A program made the position numbers and the translations under genes. This document shows, in pieces, positions 21,761-34,876 of a stretch of 64,000 nt of DNA (its first letter is position 1; every line of letters begins with the position of its first letter). Below the pieces are notes generated by a model. It was given only the letters and a program-made list of their open reading frames with translations, was not told where the DNA came from and searched no databases. The DNA is taken from assembly GCA_001465935.1 (NCBI GenBank), contig LNKV01000040.1, positions 186,001-250,000 of the forward strand, read 5' to 3'. The DNA comes from Clarireedia homoeocarpa. Taxonomy: Eukaryota > Ascomycota > Leotiomycetes > Helotiales > Rutstroemiaceae.

Positions 21761-23168
21761 GGTTCGAGGGGAAATCGGGAGTAAGGTGGTTGTAGGTGGT
21801 TGCAGGTGAGCTGTCCGTCCTATATAGAACAAGAAGGGAAGGGAACTTAATCCTTTTCTTCTTTCTTTAGTCTCGCTCTCTAGACCAACATCTCTCTCTT
21901 CTTTTCGCCGCCTCGATTTTTCCAAGCAAAGCTCCGGCAGCTTTCGCTCTTTGTTTGCTTTTTTTCGTCTAATTTCTTGTGTTATGTCAAGCTGTCGCAC
22001 ACCGTCGTTATTCTCAATTCGATTTCTGTTAGATCCGTTGTTCTACCCCTCATTTACCGTCACCGCCGTCGTCGCCGCTTCATAATATATCGGTTTTCTG
22101 CAAGCCACAGACCACAATCACATACAATCACACACAGTCACAAAGAGTAACACCACACGACCAATTTCATTCCAATCCCATCCCGTCAAACCTCGGTTTT
22201 TCGACCGAATTTGGCCTGTCAGCAAGGACCAGCGCGAAGTCGAAGCAAACGGTCAATTCGATAAGCTCAGCGTTGAGAGTTTTTTTGCCATTCTCTCTCG
22301 TTCTTGTAGAAGGAGACGTCTAGATTCCGCTTGCAAGGTGAGTTTAAACCAACATCCAACATCCAACATCCACCGTTTCCGCTTTCCCCACCCTCGAAGA
22401 AGGGAGTTTGTGGGGTTGAATGGGTCGTGTCCAGCGCAATTCGTGGAAAGACTCAGAATATATCTTGGAGGGGCGGCCGGTCACCTACAACCTATGGGAA
22501 TGAAGAAGGCTGACGTTCTGTGATGGACATTGACAGTCACACACTCTATCTCCATCGTCGAATCATCCTTTTAAGACCGTATCTCCGAGATCATATCAGA
22601 TCAGGACTTCGAATAGATTATCCAATTTCCGCATATTCCTCCGCCGTATCCGAGTCGCACTTGAAGACAGTTGACGAACGAGCGTCAAACCATCCAAGTC
22701 CATATCCACATCCAACTCCGGAAGCGCAAAGCACACCAACCAACAGCCCAGCTCTCGTCGCGCGCTGTGTGTTTACTCATACAATATTATCCACTATCGT
22801 CCGTGCCCGGTTCTCAGACTTCCACAAGATTCTTCCAGACTTTACATTTGCCGACGGTGCATTCGACTTTTCGATTATCCCCTCGATCGATCTGCTTACA
22901 CCACCTTAGTCGGTTTCGAAAAAAGGTACGGCTTCGGAGTACCTGTATCGATTATTCAGCCATTTTGAGCCATTTTGAGCCGTATTGTCCAATCAATCTC
23001 CTTGCTCCATCGGCGTTTTGCCCTTTGTGGTTGATCCGATAAGCCCGTAACTCCGACTCCCGAGTAACCCCACCGAATCGAGAAGAAACTCAATCACTCG
23101 CGTCATAACAACCCTTGGACCTTTTCCATCTGGCCAACTACATAAAAGTACCAGTCCACAGTGCCATC
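21761..23168 (+). promoter_or_regulatory. Promoter and long pyrimidine-rich 5' leader of the NAD kinase gene
   Basis: No gene is seen. The plus strand is rich in CT tracts from about 21850 to 22100 (TTTTCTTCTTTCTTTAGTCT, TCTCTCTCTTCTTTTC), as is common near fungal transcription starts. A GTGAGT site follows at about 22338, so a 5' UTR intron is possible. Several short upstream ATGs occur between 22330 and 22910. Transcription start and leader splicing cannot be fixed by eye. Confidence 0.4.
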
Positions 23169-25019
23169 ATGTCGGATATTCGCTCACCCACCTCGATTCA
23201 TCCTGCTCTTACTCATCTCCACGACCTTCCTCTTAAGACGTCCCAGAACACATCTGATGAAGCTCTAACACCCTTGGCTACGGCACAGTCGTTTTTGCAG
23301 CCCAATGGCTTGACCACCAAATCTAGTATTGGGAACACTCTCCTCCGTGAGTATGGTGAACAGTTCGGCTCGTTGAATTCACTCGATACCAATTACTCCG
23401 ACAATGATCTTCCAGAATTATCCTCAGCATCAGCTACAACTCTAGGAAGTGACTCCGCTTCTGTACCATCATCTCCAATCTTTTCTAGTCGAACACCTCG
23501 AAATTTTAAGAGTCATAGCAAGAACGCTTTATCTGTCGAATCCATACCTCGGCAGACCATCCTGAAAGCCTTGGCTTCTTCGAAAAGAGAACACAATCCT
23601 CAGAATTTGTCTTTAGGAAACATGAAATCAGCACCCATAGACAACAGGCCGGGTACTGCCTCGTCGCAGAAGCTCTCGGAGGCACTGTCGGATTTAGCCT
23701 GTCGCAATGGCAACACTCCTTCTACAGCTCGATTCCCATCCTTACAATCACCATGTTTCTACCACCAGAGATTCGATGATGCGGTCGATATCGATAAAGT
23801 ACTGGAAGAGATTAAAGGAGATGAATGGATGTCGCATTCTCGATTAATGGCAACGGCTACAGGTGTGCGAGAGGTGTCAAAGCAATTGCAAAGACGCCCA
23901 ATCAAGAGAGCCGTACGAAATGTTATGATAGTCACAAAGGCCAGGGACAACCAACTTGTCAATCTAACCAAAGACTTGGCGCTTTGGTTGATGAGTACAC
24001 CACGCTACGGTTCCGATCTTGGGGTAAATGTCTACGTCGATGCGAAGTTGCGCAATTCAAAACGATTCGGGGCAGCCGCCATTATTGAAGCACAACCTCG
24101 ATTCCAACACATGCTGAAATATTGGTCGCCGGATCTTTGCTGGAGTCAACCGGAGAAATTCGACTTGGTTCTTACATTGGGCGGAGATGGAACTGTTTTG
24201 TTTACTTCCTGGCTCTTCCAACGTGTTGTCCCGCCAATTTTATCCTTCAGTTTGGGCAGTCTAGGATTCTTGACTGGGTTTCAATTTGATCGATTTAAGG
24301 AACATTTGAATAAGGTCATGGGTGAGGAGGGAATGCGAGTTAATCTTCGCATGCGCTTCACCTGCACTATCTACCGCGATGCAGGGGAAAAAGGTCATAA
24401 TATGATTGAAGGCGAGCAATTCGAGGTTCTGAACGAGCTCGTTATTGATCGCGGCCCATCTCCATATGTCTCCAACCTCGAGTTGTATGGTGATAACGAG
24501 CTTATGACCGTTGTTCAGGCAGATGGTTGTATCTTCTCTACACCAACGGGATCAACTGCCTATTCCCTCTCAGCAGGAGGATCACTGGTTCACCCAGATA
24601 TCCCTGCAATTCTCCTCACCCCTATCTGCCCTCACACCCTTTCATTTCGCCCAATGATCCTCTCAGACACTCTTCTTCTCCGAGTATCCATACCCAAGAA
24701 TTCCCGCGCCACGGCCTACTGTTCCTTCGACGGCAAAGGCCGCGTTGAACTCAAGCAAGGTGACCACGTCACCATCGCCGCCTCTCAATATCCTTTCCCC
24801 ACTGTCGTCAGCTCGCCCTCAGAATGGTTCGACAGCGTGTCTCGCACTCTTCGCTGGAACACGCGCGGCGCTATGCAGAAGGGTTGGGACGGCGCCGAGG
24901 AAAACAAAGAGGAAGAGGTGGAGTGGGATATCGATACCGATTCTGCTTGCTATGGCAGCGAGGACAATAGTCTGAGTGCTAGTCCGCTAAGACGTCAGAT
25001 GAGCATGCTTGGCATGTAA
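23169..25019 (+). CDS. NAD kinase (ATP-NAD kinase, UTR1-like)
   Basis: The intron-less gene encodes 616 residues from the ATG at 23169 (MSDIRSPTSIHPAL). The frame is open a little further 5', but only from a non-ATG codon. About 220 residues of Ser-rich N-terminal extension precede the kinase core. The core begins near RRPIKRAVRNVMIVTKARDN. The nucleotide-binding GGDGT motif lies at residues 338-342 (LTLGGDGTVLFTSW), followed by SFSLGSLGFLTGF. The NAD-binding Gly-rich loop lies at about 455-470 (TPTGSTAYSLSAGGSLVHPD). The C-terminus has FDGKGRVELKQGDHVTI. The enzyme phosphorylates NAD to NADP and supports NADPH supply in the cytosol. No mitochondrial presequence is obvious, so a Utr1/Yef1 type is more likely than Pos5. 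It converges with the C2/MUN gene downstream. Confidence 0.95.
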   Translation: MSDIRSPTSIHPALTHLHDLPLKTSQNTSDEALTPLATAQSFLQPNGLTTKSSIGNTLLREYGEQFGSLNSLDTNYSDNDLPELSSASATTLGSDSASVPSSPIFSSRTPRNFKSHSKNALSVESIPRQTILKALASSKREHNPQNLSLGNMKSAPIDNRPGTASSQKLSEALSDLACRNGNTPSTARFPSLQSPCFYHQRFDDAVDIDKVLEEIKGDEWMSHSRLMATATGVREVSKQLQRRPIKRAVRNVMIVTKARDNQLVNLTKDLALWLMSTPRYGSDLGVNVYVDAKLRNSKRFGAAAIIEAQPRFQHMLKYWSPDLCWSQPEKFDLVLTLGGDGTVLFTSWLFQRVVPPILSFSLGSLGFLTGFQFDRFKEHLNKVMGEEGMRVNLRMRFTCTIYRDAGEKGHNMIEGEQFEVLNELVIDRGPSPYVSNLELYGDNELMTVVQADGCIFSTPTGSTAYSLSAGGSLVHPDIPAILLTPICPHTLSFRPMILSDTLLLRVSIPKNSRATAYCSFDGKGRVELKQGDHVTIAASQYPFPTVVSSPSEWFDSVSRTLRWNTRGAMQKGWDGAEENKEEEVEWDIDTDSACYGSEDNSLSASPLRRQMSMLGM

Positions 25020-26108
25020 GTTTATTGCAATCTATGTACTTATAATCTACCCCTTTTTTTATACATCCATATCTGTCCTATCAGCATAATCACCATAGAG
25101 GTGTATGTGGACGGAACCTTTTTATTTTTAGTTTTCGACCTAGAATTGGGCATTGTTGAGTACTTGGTTTTTCTGGAGTAGGAAGTTTTGGGTTTGGTTG
25201 TAGTCACTGGAGCTGGGTACAAAGATAAGACAGGAAAGGAAAGATATGGGACTTACAAAGTAGAGGGAAAGGCAAAGACAAAGAAGAGACTTAGATACAA
25301 CTATACCACACTCGCGTGCAGTGCTTGGGGATAGTCATGATTTTATGAATATCATTGCTGGCCAGTTGATTGGTGTTTTGGGGATCATTTAGATTTTTGA
25401 TTGATTGATTTCGTGAGGTGATATGTTCATAAATAGCGCACATATGACAGTGTGTCAATCAATTACATCCATATATCACTGGGAGAATTTCTACACAGTT
25501 GTATTTGATAACATATCATATTCATCCCCCAGCCCATCCCATCCCGCTTCATTTCAATTAAATCTACCTACCTATATCATATTCTTACACGCATACCACA
25601 TACCACTTTATCCGTTCACCCATTCCCATCATTTCCTTTCCTTCCCTTAGCCGCTCTCTCCGCAAATACATCCATCCGCACAATCATGAATCCCTCATCC
25701 CTCATACTATCTCTTCTCCTCTCGTCTCGTCTCTTTCTTCCCATGAATTCCCCAAGCCGTCAATCACTCACTCATCCAATATTAATAACCTTGTCCTACC
25801 CCTACCCTCATCCCCATTCCATACACCCATCGAATCGAAACCATGAAGCTCGAAAGGAAAAAAAAATTGATATAACAAAGAGAAATTGGTCCAATCCTCC
25901 ATCCCAAACTTCACTCTCCGCACCTGCCAAAAACAAACGTGGTATCTTTCAATGATAAATAAAGGCAACGCCGAGTATCTCTTTCGCTTCCTCTTCCTCC
26001 TTCAACTCATTAGATTCATAAACATCCCCTTTCTCCCCTGCTTTCACAATCATACACAAGCCACCTCTCCACATCCTTAACTCTCGTTTCTTTACCCCCC
26101 TCTCTTAT
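25020..26108. other. Convergent intergenic region
   Basis: This 1.1 kb gap separates the 3' ends of the NAD kinase gene and the minus-strand C2/MUN gene. It is AT-rich to CT-rich with no coding signal. Confidence 0.5.
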
Positions 26109-29100
26109 CTATCTCCTCGGCAAATTATTCGCTCCAAATCTCGGCCCCCCACCACTAGCCAAACTCTGCCTAACAATCATCTCCGCCGCCGCACTCGCCG
26201 CCAGCCTCTCCTTCTGTCTACTTCGATCCCTCAAATAAACCGCGGCCTCTGGTCTCATCCTCAGAATCCTCAAAATCATATCATCGCTCGGATCGGCCTG
26301 GGCTTGTTTCCGTTTCTCCTCCTTCGCCTTTTTCATCGTACCGAGATTACGCGAGAGCATGATGCTCTTGGATCGGCGCATCGACGTCGCGCCCATGAGA
26401 CCGCCGAAGGAAGCGCCGAGAGAGGGGGGCGCCGAGAGGCGATTACGTTGCTGCTGGGCGCGCTGCGCGGTGGCGGTGGCCATGCGTTCCGAGGTGCGGA
26501 TGAGGTTGTCGGTTGTGTCGAAGTAGAAGAAGTTGAGGGATGCAAGTTCGTGGTATTTAGGCGATTTTAACACGTCGGCGGGAACACCGAGGACTTCGCC
26601 AGTTTGTTCGTCGCGGGCGTGGAAGAAGTCGAAGAGGAGTTCGAGCCATTTGAAGACAATGTCTAACTCTTGTTGTGTGAGTGGTCTCTGGGATGAAGGT
26701 TTGTCGGATAGAGGAGGGACGAGTAGACCCTCGATAGCTAGGAGAACTTCTTTCCACAACCTTGTCATAACCATAATCATGGATGCATCTGTTAGCGTTT
26801 GTTTCATGATAGCAAAGTTCTCGTCGAAATAAATGAAAAGTGGCTTTAGGACATTTTCGACGTCTTGCGGTGTTAGTGTGGGTGCAATTGATTGTCGATT
26901 TTTCCACAAACTAGTGACCGAAGCCACGGATATCCCTCGAGAAAGCAGACCTCTTAATGATTCTTGAGATAGGGTGTTGTTGATGTATTGCGAAAGCTGA
27001 TAATGTTAGCCCAGTCCTAGATTTATGGGTGTTGAACATACCTTGTCGGTGATCTTTCGAGTCATGTCTCGCTCCGTCCTCTTCAGCAGGCGGAATGCCT
27101 TACCGAAGTAGAATTGGATGTCATCTCTCTCCCCTTCCATACTAACACGTAACAATAGTCGTCCTTGTGTGTCGAGGTTGAGCCAGTATTCTCGGGGCAT
27201 ATAGTCGCTGAAGTGCGCAGGGTCAAGCTTTAAAGAAGTTCTTCCTACATAATCGTGATCACCGAATGTGTCCCAATCCCAGATAGTCGCAATAATGTTG
27301 AGTGGACCTTGGACAGTGATATCAACTGATTCATCCCAACGAGGGTTAAGACTCCTCATAACAACACGGGTCTTCGCCAAACGTTTCTGATACTCATCTC
27401 CGAGAACCACGTAAGGGTCACTAGTGCCGTTCGGGTCGCACGCTTTAAGGTCTTCACCTTCCACAATCTTGATCGTGAAAACATATTTCGTAGGTCGTCT
27501 CTTCTTATCCACGGGTGGCGAGTTCTTGGTGATGATATCGGCACATGCGTCGACATTCAGTGTCTTCTCGAGCGCGTCAAGCTGTTGTATTGCATACTCG
27601 ATATTGTTGAGTTTGACAAATGACTATTGTTTTGTTAGTGCTCTGCTTTTGGTTTGGTGACTGAGAGACCTACCTCAGGATAGAATTGGAAAGGCTCTAT
27701 CTTCTCCTTATTATTCCACGCCTCCTTCGCTAATTGCATCCATTTTTCTTGTTTCGATTGCGTTAGAGCAGCTTCCTGTGCAGGCGACAACCTGTCCATC
27801 TCTCTCGAAAACTTGCCCTCGACCACTTCACAATACCTTGCAAGGCCAATTCCAAACGACTTGGATAAGGCTGTCATGAATTTTGCATGTTGCACCTTGT
27901 CAGCCCAGTCAAGCTGAAAGATTTGGTCAGCCATCTGGTTGAAAAGGCGAAATAGGTCGATAATTGAGACACTGTGACGTTCGTCATCCGTGGGAATGTT
28001 GTCGGGATGATCAGAGCGGACTTGAAACTGATCTTGTTTGATAGCCTGGTCAACAAGATCTACCACTTTTGATTCCGCGGTACGAACCCATCGCCAAACA
28101 AAATCGGCAAGTAAATCTTCAATGTTAAACGCGAAAGGCCTGTCGGGTAGAGAATCATGATGAATACGGCGAATTTCAACAAGCTCTGCGTATAGAGCGA
28201 AACCGTCATCCAAGGGGATCTCGGTACCGTTTGCTTCCGCAACATGGAGAATTCGTTGAATTAGGTCGTGCGCGTCATCCTCAAAACTTGGAAACATTGT
28301 TTCGACAAGAATTGTCAGTGGATTTACGCCCATGATTTCGGGATTTTTGCGATATCTTTTCCGGATTCGTTCACATAATTTTACAACAGATTTCCCCAGC
28401 TCAATGACATGGAAGAACTCCCATTCTTCTTGATTCTGAGGTACTGCAGCCTCGAGGTAGTTTCGATACACCTCAGCAGCTTTAGATTTCAGGCCTTCTG
28501 CTAGTTGCTCAACGTAGGTGTCAAATCCTCCGGGGCTCCTCGAGAACAAAGGATCGGAGTATATATGGCTTTCTAAGACGGTTAAGACCTCACCGGGAGA
28601 GGGAGGTTTGGGCTCATAGCAATGCTGCAAAAGATCATACAGATCACGAAGGAGACCATCATGTAAGTTTGTCAAGGTTTGACGATACAAAGCGAAATCT
28701 TGTATGGTCCAGTGATTCTGGTCAATAGAGGACAAACTTGCAGAATGAGAATGCGTGTTAGCACGCTTATGCTCCGAAGGTGGATTCTTGATAAACTCAA
28801 AGCATGAATCCAGTTCCTCAAGCCCGATTTCTTGGTCGAGGAATTTCTGGCTCGCAACATCTAAGAAGAGTACGTGTCTGGAGAATTGAGGAATCCTCCA
28901 GCGAACGCATAACTCTGTCAAAACATTGAGAGACTGTTTGGAGAGGGGTGCAGAGGAGCCATCAGAAGCCGAAGCATGTATTTGATCATATGTCATGGCG
29001 TATGTTAGGATAGACCGATAATATGCTCGTGGATCTGGAGGAATAAAAGTGTACGTAGCTTCTTCTAAGAATAATTTAGCAGGCTCGTCATCTTCCAGGC

Positions 29101-30289
29101 TCAACGCAGTCATATCTGCAGGTTGGTCGAAGCTGAACCCTGGGCTTCCATTTACTGGACTTGCAATTGTTCTCGCCAGATCGGCGTAAGCTTGGCCCTC
29201 GCCTGACGATGGAGAAAGAGGTGGCAGTGGCGGTAGAGCTCTATTCTTCCCCGATCCTCCTCTCACAAGATCTGGCCTTGCATGGAGAATATCAGATATC
29301 ATTTGCGATAGATCAGGAGCTTCGGCTCTTTTCCATGCCTGATATCCTTCCTCTGTGTCAAAATCCTCACTCCGCAAGGTTCGTTTTGTGTTCGCATTTA
29401 GACAGTGTTGATATGATTTGAGATCAGACAACGCTGCTGCTTCGGTCCATATGTTCTTGTTCAGGTCGATCTCATTTTGTAGTTCCGAGTTCGTGAGTCC
29501 AAATATTTTGCCCACTACTTGTACCATAGCCATGTCTTTTACATCGTAACTGATGGGCTGAGTGACTTCGATGGAAGTGCCCCCAGGTCCACTTGAAGTA
29601 CTATTGTATAAATCTTGGTCGTTCGTTAACAATTTATTCTCCAGAGTTGCCAGACGACTCATGAGCTCAGGGCGATCTTTGTCGTTTCCCTGATCCTTTA
29701 AAGTTGTACTGATCAACCTCACAAAAAGAGCCACATGGCGATCTACAAGGCCTTTCCATGAGTCGTCATCTGGTGCCTTGCCCTTCTGCAGCGCCTTTGT
29801 CGCATTGGAATAGAATATCAGTACTAAATCCTCCACACGTCTCTCCTTGTCCATGCGCCTTCGAAATCCCGTTTCTGTGAAAGCCGTGTATGCCTCGGCG
29901 AACGTGCGTTTTACAGCTGGATCGTTATATCCTGGAAGTCTCTCGCTCCCCATCAATACACCCTGCAAACGCTTCTCCAGCGGTGACATGAAGCCATGTG
30001 GGAATTTTGCACTCTTTATATCTTTGATAAGGGAGAACTCCTGCATTAGCTCCCCTATCATAACACTCTTCCTCGATATAATCTTCCTCTCGGCGGTTTG
30101 GATATATTGCTTTTTCTTTGGTCGAGGTTGGAGAAGATGGTGTAAGTATGCGACTCGAAGAGCAAACGTGTATGCATCCGCATAACCAACAGCTTTCGGT
30201 CGTGAACGAGAGCCGTTTCGCGATAATCGGTCGGCATTCGCAAGACTGTTTACTCGCCGATTTGGGCGAGTTCGAGAGGCCGTCGACAT
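26109..30289 (-). CDS. C2 domain protein with Munc13-homology (MUN/DUF810) regions, Git1-like
   Basis: Three exons on the minus strand (30289-27674, 27623-27042, 26996-26109) join in phase 0 at both junctions and give 1361 residues. Both introns are about 50 bp (GTAGGT and GTATGT donors). The first 870 residues are mostly helical and include the DUF810/MUN-type region (WRIPQFSRHVLFLDVASQKF, FFHVIELGKSVVKLCERIRK). A C2 domain follows at about residues 915-1010: IKIVEGEDLKACDPNGTSDP, with calcium-ligand-like Asp residues and WDWDTFGDHDYVG. A second Munc13-homology part lies downstream (DVENVLKPLFIYFDENFAIM). The family includes Schizosaccharomyces pombe Git1, needed for adenylate cyclase activation in glucose sensing, and resembles Munc13 vesicle-priming proteins. 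The exact role in filamentous fungi is inferred only from the family. Confidence 0.9.
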
Positions 30290-33200
30290 GTTGCTAGAAA
30301 TCTAGCACGTATGCCACAGAGCTGGGAGAAGTGAGGGGGTATGACCACCAAGTGTTGATAAAAGTTGTAGGAAATCAGGAGATTGGGTTCTCATAAATGC
30401 GACCGGACGTGGGACGCAATGCACTTGGCAAGATGGCGAAAGAATGGTGTGAGGAGGTAACAGAGTATTCAGGAAGTTTCAATGGGGAAAGGAATCCAAG
30501 GAAGTCAAGGACAAATCAGAAGGATGAGGTAACATTAATTTTGAGTGGTTTGGCAGGGAGGCGTGTAAATAAGCAAGCCGAGTGGTAACGAGAAATTATC
30601 CGCTGGTTCTAGCAAGGGATAAGTGCCACTCCACTAAGGTTACTACAGTAAGGGCGGCGCTTTTTATTATTAGGTGCCGGTGCTTCACTTCGATCTGGAT
30701 CCGAGAGCCAGAGAGGTCTTTCCCAGAACAAATCATTCCTTCGTGGATTCTCGAACACAAAACGCATTCAAGTTCGCGAGATATTATTTCTCTGCAAACA
30801 AAATGGGCAAATTGCTAAGCCATCGTCTCTGGGTAGATCCTCGAAGCAAGACAGCATATGCTAACCTTACTATAGTAGAATACTACGCAGATGCGAACTC
30901 TTGTCAAAACCTGCATAAGACTTGTGAGTAACTTAGTAGGGATAGGATAGATATGGCTCGAGATACGGATACGTGCACATGGGTAAATATGTTTGGATCC
31001 CCACTTTACCCGCACAAAAACCTGTCGTATCAGCGTCTCAGATAAGTCACCTCGGTCAGACAGTGCTGTCTCGACTTCTGCGGTTTACGAAGTAGAGAGG
31101 TCTTCTCCTTTCTGGCAACGCGCATCAGCACCGGGCATCAAACGGCCATGCAGTACATCTAGCCAGAGCAGACTGCTCTTGTGTCAAGATCTACCTACAA
31201 AATCCTATACGAGATGTTGGTTTCAATTGTTTTGGTTGTTGAAGTGTTCATGACAGCTCTCCTTATCATCTTTATTTGTGCTGCCGGCGATCTCCCGATT
31301 CAATTACCTGCTGGCCATCTCCGGTAGTGCTAATAGTTTAGCTGGCCGTTTCCAGCTTCTCATTCAAGTGGAGTTGGGACTACTGGGTAATCCTGCGACA
31401 TGAAAGCAAGACCAGGAACGATAACAACCCGAGTGGTGCGGGGACGTCAACTTGTCATCTGACTCCTTGATAGAAGTGTAGACAATCGGGTGCTTCCAGA
31501 AGGATGCAATGACCGGGGGACTAGCCTGGTCTTAAACGATCCTAGATCAATGTGGTGTCACCGGATTATGGTATAAAGAGCAATTAAGACCCGTCAACAT
31601 ATTTTTGCCCTATGGTCTTCCGTCGTCGAGACCTAAGGGAGGGAGGTAACCAAAACGTGGTTTTCCAGACCCAAGCCGCCTGCGAACTTCGCGTGAAAGA
31701 GGCATCGGGCAAGTCGTCTGTACCCTCAATGAACATGTAGCCGATATGCGTAGGCACAACTTTCTACTTCTTCAAAAGCAAAGTACTTCTTCAAAAGCAA
31801 AACTGGCCATTTGTTCGTCGAAAATGCTACTCCCCAGATGATACAAATTGGTGTACCAGCAACAAGATGAGATACTTACCCGAAAGCGTTTCATTTTCAT
31901 CAAGCATGGCTGATGAGTCTATGCAGTCCATTTCGCTGACATTAGAGAAATGATGCGATACTCGACAGTTTTATTTATTAGCTGGAAAGCTTCATCAAGA
32001 AAGATATTTCAGTTCATATTTTAGGGTCCGAACCGACATTTCCTTGCCGAGTCTCCCTCAGTACATACACCACATGGTCAGTATGGTATGATAGGGGTAT
32101 AACCGATAGGGGCTGTTGGGTGAGGAGCACAGCTTCCAACAACAAATCACTCCATTCGTCCCTCAATGCCCAGAAGGTTGATATAAAAGCTCTAAGCTAG
32201 AGCGACACTTTCTAGCGTGCTTCCCAACGTCTTCAATTGTATGATGGATACAGCCTGGTGAGTGAACTACTTACATTTGGGGGCGTTCAAGAGAGACTTC
32301 ACTGAAGTCCTTAGGGTGGTCAAGGTCGTGCTGATATGCAATTTGTAAACATTTTTTTCACAGCATCTACGCGTGGTTTCTCTAGGTGCTCACAAGGATA
32401 CCTTGCGTTCGATTCCTCCAGCTTCTAAGGTGTACGCCATGTGGTCTTCTCAGAGTACTGCCCAAGGTGATCGCGTTCGCTGAACCACTGGTGTCTTTAG
32501 ATGGCTCTTACTTGTTTGCGGGCTGACTTTGTTGGGCAGGCGATAAAGAAAAGAAGTTAGATGAATATTCGAAGTAACACCTGATGTTTTGGACATAAGC
32601 TATGCATCGTAATAGGTATCGCCAGTCTTACCCTTAGCTCCGTCTAATTAGTTCGTCCGGCAGTCTCGTTCGTCCCAAAGCACCGTTTCGTTTCTATTTT
32701 ATATCGTCGGATCTGCTCCATTAGGAGTTAATGGTAGCATCACGAGCTGGAACAATTTGGCAATTCTTGACCAGCACTCCAGTCTTTGAACAATCATCAA
32801 GACGGGTCTTAAAATCCTGTCTTCAAATACATACAATGAATCATTCGACCGATTGGATATGTATAATTGAACCCCCTCTCTGCCCACTACAGAGAATCTT
32901 GCCTCTCCGTGGTATTTCCGCTTCGCTTGGGATGATATATTTAAACCGTCCTTCTTTCCATGCTCCTGATATGAAGATTATTTAACTCGGGCCCAAAGGA
33001 CGTCTGTTTCTGGTTGTAGCGGTCGGTGTTGTGTATGTTCATTGCTTCATAATCCTTTCCCTGCTGTTGTTATTTACAAAAGAAACTATGTTGCATTTTA
33101 TGCCCCTTTCCACCCTGGCAGTCCTTTTGGGATCGCTATCTTGCTCTTACATCAGGAGATGCCACTTAGAGTCTTCGGCATTTCTCCAGCAATAGCGATA

Positions 33201-34876
33201 GGTGCAAATAATGACTTCCCTATGACGATCATCCCCATCCTCCTAGGGTTTTCCCTAGAACAATGCGAACCGCAGTCGGTACAGAGGCAGCGCCGCTTAT
33301 GGTCATCCGTCTATCGGTGGCATCCTAATCAAACACCCAAATGTATTAAACATACAGTTCCCCTCACCCGACCGTTTTCATCTTTCCAAGCGGTCACCGG
33401 ATGCCGCTGAAGAAGACAAGCTCTGTGCCCTCATGAGAAGAGTCGGTGCAACTTGATGGCCAACCTACGGGGAACGGGAGGGAGCAGAAATATGGTTGAT
33501 CGAGGCAACAGAGGTGTAGAAGAGAGCGCTGGTGTTTGGATGACCGTCAGATGGAGTGGGTGTATGGGAATTGCGATACAAGGATAAGCAAACATTGCCA
33601 GACGACTTCGGAAGGTTGAACATGGCGATAACAATGGGTGAGAGATTACAGGTAATGGATGAGTACAATGCTGTGTTTTATGAGAATGCTTAGGATGTAG
33701 AGGAACTACAGGATAATTTTGGAGTAGATGAACCGGTGTGCGCGACAGGGATGTAATAGCTGTCTTACTTTCACTTTTCCGCCTACCTCTGAACTGGAAG
33801 GTGGACATACTCTTCACTTTTTTTTTGAAGATTTCTAATCGTTCAAATGAATGTGTATTCGACACCTGATGTTTCCATAATGAGATGACCTTCATATGAC
33901 AGCGCTCCAAGGTCGTTGCATGAGGTGTGGCTCCGATAGAAAAGATAAGACGCTGCAAGTGACAGAGCCGACAATATCCTAATGGAGTAAAAGATATAGA
34001 GAAATTCGAAAAGGAAGAGGATTCTATGCTGTTACCTATCGTGATGATTTGCTCAGTTGTCCGAAGGTTTTGTAAAGAGCCTTGTCAGTCGGAGGTTCTG
34101 TCTTTTGTGGCCGACGTGGTACAGGAAATAATGCAATTGCTGCAGATCAAAGTCCTCCTATTGGGTCCATCTCCTTGAAGTTTGCATGTATTGTGCACGT
34201 TTATAAGCTGACACCAACGTCAGACGGTGACAACAAAGTCCGCAATCCGATATATCGAGCATTGGTTCTCGCTCAAAAGACGGCGCTCCGGGCTTGCATT
34301 GCCGAGTGAAGTCGGCGGCGGCTATCTCAACGTTCGAATCAAACAGCTATGATGTAACAAACTGACCTTGTTTATGATGCACGAGTTCAACATGCCATCC
34401 CTTGGGTGCGTTGACCCGGTACTAAGAATTCCTCACGAAGCTCTCAAGATTCGTTACAAGAACTCGAGGACTACAATATGGAAACATGTTGAAACACTCC
34501 ACCAGTTGATTTCACCTTGTGTATGAGAAACATGATTCATCTCACCGCGGAGTTATGATGCTGGACTTGCAGAAGGTATCATCGAAAAGATGCCGATCAC
34601 GAAGCAGTCAGCAACCCGTTCACCAGCCCTTTCCTACGTCAAATACATGGGCCTCCTTGCTCTTATATTGCTATGTCCGGCTGCAGGAAGAATGTCCGTA
34701 ATCCGGAGGTTGTATATATCAGCTCTCTTTAAAAAGGAGTACACGTTTGACCGATCGATGGTTCTCCTGTTGTGACTTATTACTATTTACCAACTCGGAG
34801 TCCTCGAGTCACAAAATCTTTGAGTTTTACCTCACCCATCGCATTCTATTTAGAATCGAGACCGCTTCTCGTCAGT
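30290..34876. other. 4.6 kb gene-poor gap
   Basis: No coding region was supported on either strand; the largest frames (about 122-175 codons near 33040-33960) lack motifs and overlap antisense frames. A short direct duplication (CTTCTTCAAAAGCAAA) occurs at about 31766-31800. No transposase, reverse transcriptase or long terminal repeat is visible. Confidence 0.5.

Noticed and set aside
32366..32440. TTCGATTCC motif suggesting a tRNA T-arm
   Set aside because: The flanking bases do not form a T-stem and no acceptor stem or D-arm could be found.
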